Origin: DATGFB01 sp032160545
GTDB lineage: Bacteria > Actinomycetota > Actinomycetes > Mycobacteriales > Jatrophihabitantaceae
Direction: 5' to 3'
DNA length: 25,045 nt
NCBI GenBank assembly: GCA_032160545.1
Contig: JAVHVN010000123.1
Span: 1-25,045 of the forward strand
The translations under genes were made by a program, and so were the position numbers. The notes under the pieces were generated by a model, which searched no databases, was not told where the DNA came from, and saw only the letters and a program-made list of their open reading frames with translations. Every line of letters starts with the position of its first letter. Within the stretch, counting starts at the first letter, position 1. This document shows, in pieces, positions 1 to 6,858 of the stretch.

Positions 1-857
1 TGATCCTGCCGGGCGACGCGTACGGCGGCACCTTCCGGCTGGTCGCGCAGGTGCTGGCCAACTGGGGGCTGGAGTACACACCGGTGCCGTTGGGTGATCT
101 CGATGCGGTGCGCGCGGCCGTGCGCGATCAGACGCGGGTGATCTGGTGCGAGACGCCGACCAACCCGCTGCTCGGCATCGCCGACATCGAGGGCCTGGCG
201 GCGATCGCGCGGAAGGCCGGGGCGGTGCTGGCCGTCGACAACACCTTCGCCTCGCCGTACCTGCAGCGGCCGCTGGCGCTCGGCGCCGACATCGTCGTGC
301 ACTCGACGACCAAGTACCTCGGCGGCCACTCGGACGTGGTGGGGGGTGCGCTCGTCGCGGCCGACGCCGAACTCGGCCAAGACCTGGCGTTCCACCAGAA
401 CGCGATGGGCGGGGTCGCCGGGCCGTTCGACGCGTGGCTGGTCATGCGCGGGATCAAGACACTCGGCGTGCGCATGGACCGGCACTGCGTCAACGCCGAG
501 CGGATCGTGGCGTTCCTGCTCGACCACCCGGGCGTCGAGCGGGTGCTCTACCCCGGCCTGCTCTCGCACCCGGGACACGACGTGGCAGCCCGGCAGATGA
601 CCGGATTCGGCGGCATGGTGTCGTTCACGCTGCGTGGCGGACGCGAGGCCGCGCTCAAGGTCTGCGAGCTGACGCAGGTGTTCACGCTGGGCGAGTCGCT
701 CGGTGGTGTGGAGTCGCTCATCGAGCACCCCGGCCTCATGACGCACGCCAGCGTGGCCGGGTCGGCGCTCGAGGTGCCGGACAACCTGGTGCGGCTGTCG
801 GTCGGCATCGAGACGATCGACGATCTGCTCGCCGACCTGACCCAGGCGCTCGCCTGA
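1..857 (+). CDS. metB: Cystathionine gamma-synthase, 5' part outside window
   Basis: PLP-dependent enzyme of the Cys/Met metabolism family, joining an activated homoserine ester to cysteine in methionine synthesis or transsulfuration. The window opens inside the gene; the reading frame begins at base 3 and reads DAYGGTF at once, a conserved block of the family. The PLP-lysine motif STTKYLGGHSD is present (bases about 303-335), preceded by VDNTFASPYLQRPL. The C-terminal half is complete, with QNAMGGVAGPFDAWL, the RGIKTL block and the substrate-pocket stretch ending LSVGIE, a good match to actinobacterial MetB rather than MetZ or cystathionine gamma-lyase, although these sister enzymes are hard to separate by motifs alone. 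About 285 residues are visible of the usual 380-390. The next gene follows 69 bp later on the same strand. Confidence 0.88.
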   Translation, partial: ILPGDAYGGTFRLVAQVLANWGLEYTPVPLGDLDAVRAAVRDQTRVIWCETPTNPLLGIADIEGLAAIARKAGAVLAVDNTFASPYLQRPLALGADIVVHSTTKYLGGHSDVVGGALVAADAELGQDLAFHQNAMGGVAGPFDAWLVMRGIKTLGVRMDRHCVNAERIVAFLLDHPGVERVLYPGLLSHPGHDVAARQMTGFGGMVSFTLRGGREAALKVCELTQVFTLGESLGGVESLIEHPGLMTHASVAGSALEVPDNLVRLSVGIETIDDLLADLTQALA

Positions 858-914
858 CGTCCGGCAGCCTCGGCACAGGGCAGCGTCGGCACAGCCGCCG
901 CGACGGCGCGCCGA

Positions 915-920
915 TACGGT
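915..920 (+). promoter_or_regulatory. Probable -10 box (TACGGT) of a leaderless acuC transcript
   Basis: A TANNNT hexamer ends six bases before the acuC ATG, and no Shine-Dalgarno sequence lies between. This spacing places the transcription start at or next to the A of the ATG, as in actinobacterial leaderless genes. No good -35 hexamer is visible, so this is a suggestive but weak call. Confidence 0.35.
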
Positions 921-926
921 TGCGGC

Positions 927-2099
927 ATGGGGTGCTCGGCGGCGGCGGTATGGGACGAGGGCTACCTCGCCTACGACTTCGGGAAGCACCCGATGAACCC
1001 CCTCCGGCTCGAGCTGACCATCCGCCTTGCGCGCGAACTCGGCGTGCTCGACCGGCTCGAGGTGCGGCCGCCGGTCATCGCGGACGAGTCCCTGCTGCTC
1101 ACCGCGCACCGGGCGGACTACCTGGCGGCGGTCCGCCGTGCGAGCGTCGAGCCGGGCTTCGACGGCTACGGCCTCGGCACTGACGACGACCCGGTGTTCC
1201 CGGGCATGTACGAGGCCTCGGCCCTGATCGCGGGGGGCTCGGCGCTCGCTGCCCGCGCGGTGTGGAGCGGGCAGGTGGAGCACGCGGTCAACATCGCCGG
1301 CGGCCTGCACCACGCGATGCCCGGCTACGCCTCGGGCTTCTGCGTGTTCAACGACGTCGTCGTCGCGATCCGGGCGATGCTCGCGGCGGGAGCGCGCAAG
1401 GTCGCGTACGTCGACGTCGACGTGCACCACGGCGACGGCGTGCAGGCCGCGTTCTACGACGACCCCCGTGTGCTGACGATCAGCCTGCACCAGGACCCCC
1501 GCACGCTGTTCCCGGGGACCGGCCTGCCGAACGAGATCGGGACGGGTGCGGCCGAAGGCACCTCGGTCAATGTGGCACTTCCGCCGGGGACGGGCGACGC
1601 CGGCTGGCTGCGCGCGTTCCGTGCGGTCGTCCCGGGCGCGGTGCGGGCGTTCGGCGCGGACGTGCTCGTCACGCAGTGCGGCTGCGACACGCACCATGAG
1701 GACCCGCTCGCGAACCTGCAGCTGTCCGTCGATGCGCAGCGGGCGGCCATCGGCGAGCTGCACGCACTCGCGCACCGGTTCGCCGGCGGCAAGTGGGTCG
1801 CGTTCGGCGGTGGCGGGTACGGCATCGTCCGGTGCGTCCCGCGCACCTGGACGCACCTGCTCGCCGAGGCCTCCGGCGTCCCCGTCGACCCGGCGACGCC
1901 GGTGCCACCGCCCTGGATCGACAACCTGCGCCGCCGGGGCGTGCGCGGCGAGCTGCCAGTGACGATGGGCGAGCGCCCGCTGCCTCCGGTCGAACCGTGG
2001 GTGCCAGGCGGTGACACCTGGCTCGACCGGGCCATCAGCGGCACCCGCCGCGAGGTGTTTCCGCTGCTCGGCCTCGATCCGGACGACCCGCGTGACTGA
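927..2099 (+). CDS. acuC: AcuC-type histone deacetylase family protein deacetylase
   Basis: Zinc-dependent class I/II HDAC-fold enzyme of 390 residues. Members deacetylate lysines of proteins such as acetyl-CoA synthetase, or act on small acetylated amines. Catalytic features are intact: the paired histidines (GGLHHAMPG, His128-His129), the metal ligands Asp165 and His167 in VDVDVHHGDG, the third metal aspartate Asp259 in DTHHEDPLANL, and the transition-state tyrosine Tyr298 in GGGGYG. Length fits the AcuC group. The ATG at 927 has no ribosome-binding site but sits six bases after a TANNNT box, suggesting leaderless translation. The stop overlaps by 8 bp the GTG of the downstream acetyltransferase fusion. 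That overlap is the best clue to its role: deacetylase and acetyltransferase in one transcript, as in other acuC/pat loci. The substrate is inferred. Confidence 0.9.
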   Translation: MGCSAAAVWDEGYLAYDFGKHPMNPLRLELTIRLARELGVLDRLEVRPPVIADESLLLTAHRADYLAAVRRASVEPGFDGYGLGTDDDPVFPGMYEASALIAGGSALAARAVWSGQVEHAVNIAGGLHHAMPGYASGFCVFNDVVVAIRAMLAAGARKVAYVDVDVHHGDGVQAAFYDDPRVLTISLHQDPRTLFPGTGLPNEIGTGAAEGTSVNVALPPGTGDAGWLRAFRAVVPGAVRAFGADVLVTQCGCDTHHEDPLANLQLSVDAQRAAIGELHALAHRFAGGKWVAFGGGGYGIVRCVPRTWTHLLAEASGVPVDPATPVPPPWIDNLRRRGVRGELPVTMGERPLPPVEPWVPGGDTWLDRAISGTRREVFPLLGLDPDDPRD

Positions 2100-4572
2100 G
2101 CCGTACGGCACTCCCGCCGAGCCGCCACCGCCCCCGCCGCACTGGGAGGCCGACGTCGTCATCGCCGACGGCGGCACCGTGCACCTGCGCCCCATCCGCC
2201 CGGCCGACGCCGAGCGACTGGTCGCCTTCCATTCCAGGCTGTCGGCGCGCACGCGGTACCTGCGGTACTTCTCGGCCTACCCGCGAATCCCGGAACGTGA
2301 CCTCTACCGGTTCACCCACGTGAACCACCGCGACCGGGTCGCGCTCGTCTGCGAACTCGGCGGCGAGATCATCGCGGTCGGGCGCTACGAGCGCACCGCG
2401 GGCACCGACGAGGCCGAGGTCGCGTTCGTCGTCGCCGACGCGCACCAGGGCCGTGGGATCGGCTCGGTCCTGCTCGAGCACCTCGCCGCCGCGGCGCGCG
2501 AATGCGGGCTGAAGCAGTTCCACGCGATCGTCCTGGCCGAGAACACCCCGATGATCCGGGTGTTCCGCGACGCCGGTTACGAGACGACCCGGCACGTCGA
2601 GCTCGGCGAGGTGCGCCTCGATTTCGCAGTGGACGAGACGGCGCTCACCGAAGCCGTCATGCGGGAGCGCGAGCAGCATGCCGAGGCGCGCTCGATCCAG
2701 CGGCTGCTGTTCCCGACCTCGGTCGCGGTCGTCGGAGCGAGCAACGACGAGGGCAAGATCGGCAACGCGGTCTTCGGCAACCTGCTGCGGATGGGCTTCG
2801 ACGGCCCGCTCTACCCCGTCAACGCCGATGCTCGCCATGTCGGGGGCGTGCGCGCCTACCCGACCGTGCTCGACATCCCCGACGACGTCGACCTCGTCGT
2901 GATCGCCGTGCCGGCCGCGTCCGTCCCCGGAGTGGTGCAACAGTGCGCGGCGCGCGACGTGCGCGGGCTGGTCGTGATCTCCGGCGGGTTCGGTGAGAAC
3001 GGCGACGAGGACGAGCGGCGCACCGGCCTGGCGGCGCAACGCAGGCTGGTCGGCGAGGCGCGGTCGCACGGCATGCGCGTGGTCGGGCCGAACTGCCTCG
3101 GCGTGGTGAACACCGACCCCCGCGTGCGGCTCAATGCCTCGCTCGCGCCGCTGCCACCGTTGAGCGGGCGGGCCGGGTTCTTCAGCCAGTCGGGCGCGCT
3201 CGGTGTGGCGATCCTCGGCGAGGCGGCCCGGCGCGGCCTCGGTGTCTCGACCTTCGTCTCGGCCGGCAACCGTGCCGACGTGTCCGGCAACGACCTGCTG
3301 CAGTACTGGGAGACGGACGACGCGACCGACGTCGTGCTGCTCTACCTCGAGAGCTTCGGCAACCCGCGCAAGTTCGCGCGGCTGGCACGGCGGCTCGGGC
3401 GGTCCAAGCCGATCGTGGCCGTGAAGAGCGGGTCGGGATCGGTCGTCCCCGGCCTGGCGAACACCTCGGTCGAGCTGCCGGACACGAGCGTGCGCGCCCT
3501 GTTCGAGGCGTCGGGGGTGATTCGCGTCGACACGCTCGGCGACCTGTTCGACGTCGCGCTGCTGCTGACGTCGCAGCCACTTCCCGGCGGCGCCCGCGTC
3601 GCCGTGGTCGGCAACTCGACCGCGCTGGGCGTGCTGGTCACCAACGCGTGCGCCGCGGAGGGGCTCGAGCTGGCGCGTCTCGACGACGTGGGCGTGGACG
3701 CCTCCCCCGAGACCTTCCGCACGGCGCTCTCGACCGCGCTTGCCGATCCCGCGGTGGACGCGGTGGTCGTGGTGTTCGTCCCGCCGCTGCAGCGGACCTC
3801 GGGTGAGGAGGTCGCCGCGGCGCTGCGGGCGGTGGCGGCGACGTCGGGCAAGCCGGTGCTGTCGACGTTTCTCGGGTTCGACGGCGTGCCTGGGGCGCTT
3901 GCCGGGCCGGGGGAGTCGTCGCCGCCGCCTGGTTCGGTGCCGTCGTTCCCGACTCCTGAGCGCGCGGTACGGGCTCTCGCGCGAGCGGTGCGATACGCGC
4001 AGTGGCGGCGCAAGCCGCCGAGCACCGTGCCCGATCTGGAGCGGGTGAACGTCACCGCTGCCCGAGCGGTCGTGCAGGCGGCGCTCGGCGAGTCACCGTC
4101 GGGCGCAGAGCTCGACGCCGACCGGTGCACGGCGCTGCTCGTGTCGATGGGCATCGGCGCGCCGCATCCCACTCGGGCTCAGGGCGTCGAGGTGCAGCTC
4201 GCCGTGCACGACGACCCCTCGTTCGGCGCCGTGGTGTCCTTCGGCGTCGCCGGCCTCGCCACCGATCTGCTCGGGGACCGCGCCTACGCCGCCGTGCCGT
4301 TGACGGTTGCCGACGCCGCCGAGCTGATCGAGGCGCCGCGAGCGGCGCCGCTGCTGCATGGCTACGGCGGCGGCCCGTCGGCCGACACCCGGGCGCTCGG
4401 CGATCTTGCGCTGCGCCTGTCGGCGCTCGGCGATGCCTTGCCCGAGGTCGCCGAGTGTGCGGTCACCGCCGTCGCGGCCGGCCGAGGTGCGCACCTGACG
4501 GCGGCACGGGTGCGGGTGGCGCCGCCCACGGCCCGTGCCGACACCGGCCCGCGCCGGCTGCGCGGCCTCTGA
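2092..4572 (+). CDS. GNAT acetyltransferase fused to degenerate acyl-CoA synthetase (NDP-forming) module; probable protein lysine acetyltransferase
   Basis: 826-residue fusion. Residues about 22-183 form a GNAT domain with the acetyl-CoA loop QGRGIG (119-124). A CoA-binding Rossmann domain follows (about 205-330, with VAVVGASNDEGKIGN), then succinyl-CoA-synthetase-like domains (FSQSGALGVAIL onward) and a short C-terminal piece resembling the end of an ATP-grasp domain (VSFGVAGLATDLLGDRAYAAVPLT). The same architecture is known from Pat-type protein acetyltransferases that inactivate acetyl-CoA synthetase. Two changes suggest no synthetase activity: the phosphohistidine of active relatives (SHTxAL) aligns with Asn457 (ANTSVEL), and the ATP-grasp N-lobe of roughly 80 residues is missing around residues 687-700. 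The GTG at 2092 is chosen because it overlaps the acuC stop; the same frame is open further upstream, inside acuC. Co-expression with the deacetylase suggests a writer/eraser pair. The exact target is inferred. Confidence 0.82.
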   Translation: MTEPYGTPAEPPPPPPHWEADVVIADGGTVHLRPIRPADAERLVAFHSRLSARTRYLRYFSAYPRIPERDLYRFTHVNHRDRVALVCELGGEIIAVGRYERTAGTDEAEVAFVVADAHQGRGIGSVLLEHLAAAARECGLKQFHAIVLAENTPMIRVFRDAGYETTRHVELGEVRLDFAVDETALTEAVMREREQHAEARSIQRLLFPTSVAVVGASNDEGKIGNAVFGNLLRMGFDGPLYPVNADARHVGGVRAYPTVLDIPDDVDLVVIAVPAASVPGVVQQCAARDVRGLVVISGGFGENGDEDERRTGLAAQRRLVGEARSHGMRVVGPNCLGVVNTDPRVRLNASLAPLPPLSGRAGFFSQSGALGVAILGEAARRGLGVSTFVSAGNRADVSGNDLLQYWETDDATDVVLLYLESFGNPRKFARLARRLGRSKPIVAVKSGSGSVVPGLANTSVELPDTSVRALFEASGVIRVDTLGDLFDVALLLTSQPLPGGARVAVVGNSTALGVLVTNACAAEGLELARLDDVGVDASPETFRTALSTALADPAVDAVVVVFVPPLQRTSGEEVAAALRAVAATSGKPVLSTFLGFDGVPGALAGPGESSPPPGSVPSFPTPERAVRALARAVRYAQWRRKPPSTVPDLERVNVTAARAVVQAALGESPSGAELDADRCTALLVSMGIGAPHPTRAQGVEVQLAVHDDPSFGAVVSFGVAGLATDLLGDRAYAAVPLTVADAAELIEAPRAAPLLHGYGGGPSADTRALGDLALRLSALGDALPEVAECAVTAVAAGRGAHLTAARVRVAPPTARADTGPRRLRGL

Positions 4573-4584
4573 GGTCGCCGAGCG

Positions 4585-5289
4585 TTACCCGCCGGCCACC
4601 GTGCCGAGGAAGGTCTCGACGAAGGCGGGCGGTTGCCATCCGTACTTGATGACCGTGTCGGTGTACAGCGTGCGGCTGCATCCGAGATCGATCGTGATGG
4701 GCGGGTCGGAACCCACGAGCACCGCGACCAGCCCGGCGTTCTCCAGGGTCGTCGGGCAGTTGTGCGGAACGGCCTGCTCGCCTGCGTGTTCGAGCGCGTA
4801 GACGACTTGGGACGCTTGGGCACCGCCGAGCGTCAGCGCGACCGGCCGGCCGTCGCGAATCATCAGCGCCCGGGTGCCCTTGCGATAGCCGCAGAGCAGG
4901 ACCGAGTCGCTCGGCTGCGTGACGAGGCTGCCGGCGCTCGACTTCGTCGTCGCGGCCGGCGGGCCGAGACTCTGCGCGCAACTGGCGCCGGAGGCAGTCG
5001 CGGGTACCTGCCCGGCACTGCTGCCGGTGCCGCTGCCGTAGGTCGAGTCGGCGTTGCCGCCGGATGTGCTCGCGGTCTTCGTGGTCGAGTCGTTCGCCAG
5101 CACGAGGCCGGTGCCGATGCCGATGCCGGCGACCACGACCGCCGCCGCCGCGCTGGCCAGCAGGCGGGTTCGGCGGGCACGGTGCTCGCGACGCCAGGAC
5201 TCGGCCCGAGACGCGATCACGCCGGCGTCCAGACCCGGCCCCTCGCCCTCTCGCAGGGCCGCGCGCAGCTGCTCCTCGCTCGGGCTCAT
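4585..5289 (-). CDS. Membrane-anchored probable anti-sigma factor
   Basis: 234 residues with a charged cytoplasmic N-terminus (about 1-40), one transmembrane helix (about 41-62, alanine/valine/glycine rich), a Ser/Thr/Gly-rich linker and an extracytoplasmic domain of about 140 residues containing four cysteines. No family is recognised with certainty. The anti-sigma call rests on position: its ATG overlaps the stop of the ECF sigma gene as ATGA, with a GGAGG ribosome-binding site six bases upstream (5296-5300). The N-terminus lacks the HxxxCxxC zinc signature of ZAS anti-sigma factors, so if it binds the sigma factor it does so in another way. The four outer cysteines could form disulfides in a sensing domain. 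Its 3' end lies 12 bp from that of the convergent acetyltransferase fusion. Confidence 0.6.
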   Translation of the reverse strand: MSPSEEQLRAALREGEGPGLDAGVIASRAESWRREHRARRTRLLASAAAAVVVAGIGIGTGLVLANDSTTKTASTSGGNADSTYGSGTGSSAGQVPATASGASCAQSLGPPAATTKSSAGSLVTQPSDSVLLCGYRKGTRALMIRDGRPVALTLGGAQASQVVYALEHAGEQAVPHNCPTTLENAGLVAVLVGSDPPITIDLGCSRTLYTDTVIKYGWQPPAFVETFLGTVAGG

Positions 5290-5774
5290 GCGGCACCTCC
5301 GGACGTGGTGGTCGCGTCGACCCGCAGCCGGGCAAGGGCGCGCGCGCACGTGCTCTTGACGGTGCCCACCGGCATGCCAAGAGTCTCAGCCGTGTCGAGT
5401 TCGGACTGGTCGCAGTAGTAGCGCAGCACGATGACAGCGCGCTCCTTCGGTGGAAGCTCACGCAGCATCCGGCGCAGTTGGTCGCGCTCGTCCGACCCGG
5501 TGGTGGCGTCCGCACCGGCGAGGTCCGGCACGTCCTCGGTGGGTCGTTCGCCCCACCAGCGACGGCGCGAGGCGTCGATGGCACTGGTGACGAGGGCGCG
5601 CCTGGCGTACGCGAGTGGCGTGTCGATGCGGTCCCACTTCAGGTAGACCTTGGTCAAGGCGGCTTGCACGAGGTCCTCCCCGCGATGGTGGTCGCCGGTC
5701 ATCAGGCGGGCAGCGTGCAACAGCGTCGAGCCGTTCGCCTCGACGAACGTGCGGAAACCCGCCTCGTCGCGCAC
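5286..5774 (-). CDS. ECF RNA polymerase sigma factor, SigE family
   Basis: 162-residue extracytoplasmic-function sigma factor of the actinobacterial SigE family. Region 2 runs over about residues 8-70 (FVEANGSTLLHAARLMTGDHHRGEDLVQAAL, then ALVTSAIDASRRR). Region 4 covers about 100-155, with LPPKERAVIVLRYYCDQS, the recognition helix TLGMPVGTVKSTCARAL and a short basic tail. The GTG start at 5774 is supported by a perfect AGGAGG six bases upstream (complement of 5781-5786), one of the strongest ribosome-binding sites in the window. It directs RNA polymerase to a small set of stress promoters and is probably held inactive by the overlapping membrane protein downstream. The GNAT and membrane genes upstream lie on the same strand with a 26-bp gap, so all four could share a transcript. 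Confidence 0.9.
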   Translation of the reverse strand: MRDEAGFRTFVEANGSTLLHAARLMTGDHHRGEDLVQAALTKVYLKWDRIDTPLAYARRALVTSAIDASRRRWWGERPTEDVPDLAGADATTGSDERDQLRRMLRELPPKERAVIVLRYYCDQSELDTAETLGMPVGTVKSTCARALARLRVDATTTSGGAA

Positions 5775-5800
5775 CCGCGTCCTCCTGTCCGGTCTGCCTG

Positions 5801-6262
5801 CTATGACGAGGCGGGGGGTCCGGAAAGTTCTCGCAGCATCATCAGATGGGGACGTTTGGTTTCGGCGTGGGCGTAACGGGCGCCGGTCCCGGTGAAACCA
5901 TGGGCGGCGTAGAAGCCGATCGCCGACTCGCGCGCCTCACACCACAGTAGAGCGCCCCCTCGGTCGGTGGCTTCGCGAACGGCCGCCTCGACGACCGCGG
6001 TCCCGATGCCCTGACCGCGCGCATCGGCCGCGGTCGCCATGCCACGCAGTTGCCACGCGGGCGTCCGGCCGGGGGCTGCCGGGCAGAGCCGGGGGAGCAG
6101 GACGCACGCGCCGACGACGCGGCCGTCCTCGTCGCGGGCGGCGAGGTGCACGAAGGTGGCATCGTCGTCGCCCGGCATGGCCGAACCCGGTGCCCAGTCC
6201 GGCCGCAGCACTGCGCGCCTCAGCTCGGTCGTGGCGGCCGCGTCGGCGACCTCGACGATCAC
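5801..6262 (-). CDS. GNAT family N-acetyltransferase
   Basis: 153-residue single-domain GNAT protein. The acetyl-CoA binding motif is clear: LRGMATAADARGQGIGTAVVEAAV, with the R/Q-x-x-G-x-G loop as RGQGIG, followed by the typical late motif ESAIGFYAAHGF. Acceptor substrate unknown; such small GNATs modify amino groups of metabolites, antibiotics or proteins. The frame is open far upstream, but the GTG at 6262 is preferred because it overlaps the stop of the preceding gene as GTGA and starts just before the first conserved strand. It is therefore translationally coupled to the membrane protein gene. Confidence 0.82.
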   Translation of the reverse strand: MIVEVADAAATTELRRAVLRPDWAPGSAMPGDDDATFVHLAARDEDGRVVGACVLLPRLCPAAPGRTPAWQLRGMATAADARGQGIGTAVVEAAVREATDRGGALLWCEARESAIGFYAAHGFTGTGARYAHAETKRPHLMMLRELSGPPASS

Positions 6263-6702
6263 GCGCCGGGTCGGTAGACCATCAGGAACACGATGACGCC
6301 GAAGATGACCGCGACCGCGCCGCCCAGCGCCGAGACGCGGGCCGTCATCGCCACCACGGACTCCTGCTTGCCGATCCGCTCGGTGACGTCGTCGAGCGCG
6401 GGCACGATCGCGCCCAGCGCGATGATCACTGCGAGCAGCCAGAGCAGCGCCGACAGCCAGATCCACACGTCGCCGAACTCGCCGACGGCCCGGCCGTTGC
6501 GCTTGACCGACATCAGGCCGAAGCCGATCAGCACCACCACGACGGAGGCATAGGCGTACACCCGGGCCGTCCGGGCGGCCGCGGCGGTCGCCGACGCGTC
6601 GCCGTGCCGGATGCCGCGGCCGGCGGTCGTCACCGCGTGCGCGAGCGGCCCGATCGCGAAGACGGCGACGAGCACGTGCAGCGCCAGCAGCAGCTTGAAC
6701 AT
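6259..6702 (-). CDS. Four-helix integral membrane protein, DUF2269-like
   Basis: 147 residues, mostly hydrophobic, with four predicted transmembrane helices: about residues 3-22 (LLLALHVLVAVFAIGPL), 48-66, 78-100 and 122-142. The pattern of an N-terminal HVL...IGP helix and a short charged loop before the last helix resembles DUF2269 family proteins of unknown function. There are no enzymatic motifs. A TANNNT hexamer six bases before the ATG suggests leaderless expression. It is the first gene of a likely minus-strand operon running through the GNAT gene to the sigma/anti-sigma pair. Its divergent neighbour is the palindrome-flanked nuclease-like gene. Confidence 0.72.
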   Translation of the reverse strand: MFKLLLALHVLVAVFAIGPLAHAVTTAGRGIRHGDASATAAAARTARVYAYASVVVVLIGFGLMSVKRNGRAVGEFGDVWIWLSALLWLLAVIIALGAIVPALDDVTERIGKQESVVAMTARVSALGGAVAVIFGVIVFLMVYRPGA

Positions 6703-6708
6703 CCCCGC

Positions 6709-6714
6709 AGGCTA
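6709..6714 (-). promoter_or_regulatory. Probable -10 box (TAGCCT) of the DUF2269-like gene
   Basis: On the minus strand TAGCCT ends six bases before the ATG at 6702, leaving no room for a ribosome-binding site. This fits a leaderless transcript. No convincing -35 was found. Confidence 0.35.
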
Positions 6715-6739
6715 TCTGGGCCGGTGCCGCCCCATTTCA

Positions 6740-6802
6740 CCGCTTCCCCTCTGACGTGACCATTTTTCGGCCCGGATTTTGGTGATCCCAGAGGGGAAGC
6801 GG
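6740..6802. repeat. Palindromic element copy 1 upstream of the DUF559 gene
   Basis: The outer stem is perfect over 14 bases: CCGCTTCCCCTCTG at 6740-6753 and its complement at 6789-6802. A less conserved middle follows, then an inner ACCA/TGGT pair (6759-6762 and 6780-6783) around a 17-base centre. The same architecture, two 22-base arms and a 17-base centre, recurs at 7907-7969, and these arms occur nowhere else in the window. This copy lies between two divergent starts, 57 bp before the downstream start codon, so it is not a simple terminator. It could be an operator, a REP-like repeat or the end of a mobile unit. Confidence 0.85.
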
Positions 6803-6858
6803 ACGGGTCGGCCTGTGGACGGCGCGCCCCGCGCCCCCGCCGCGGCCAGCATGGGCCG

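Noticed and set aside
2011..2091. A 27-codon upstream extension of the acetyltransferase fusion
   Set aside because: It would lie wholly inside acuC and is Arg/Ser-rich without conservation. The GTG at 2092, overlapping the acuC stop, is the usual coupled start.
6263..6466. A longer N-terminus for the small GNAT protein
   Set aside because: The extension is Arg/Gly-rich and antisense-like, lies within the membrane protein gene, and the GTG at 6262 overlaps the preceding stop.
6740..6802. Palindrome copy 1 as an intrinsic transcription terminator
   Set aside because: It lies between two divergent start regions, where no transcript ends, and no U-run follows the stem on either strand.
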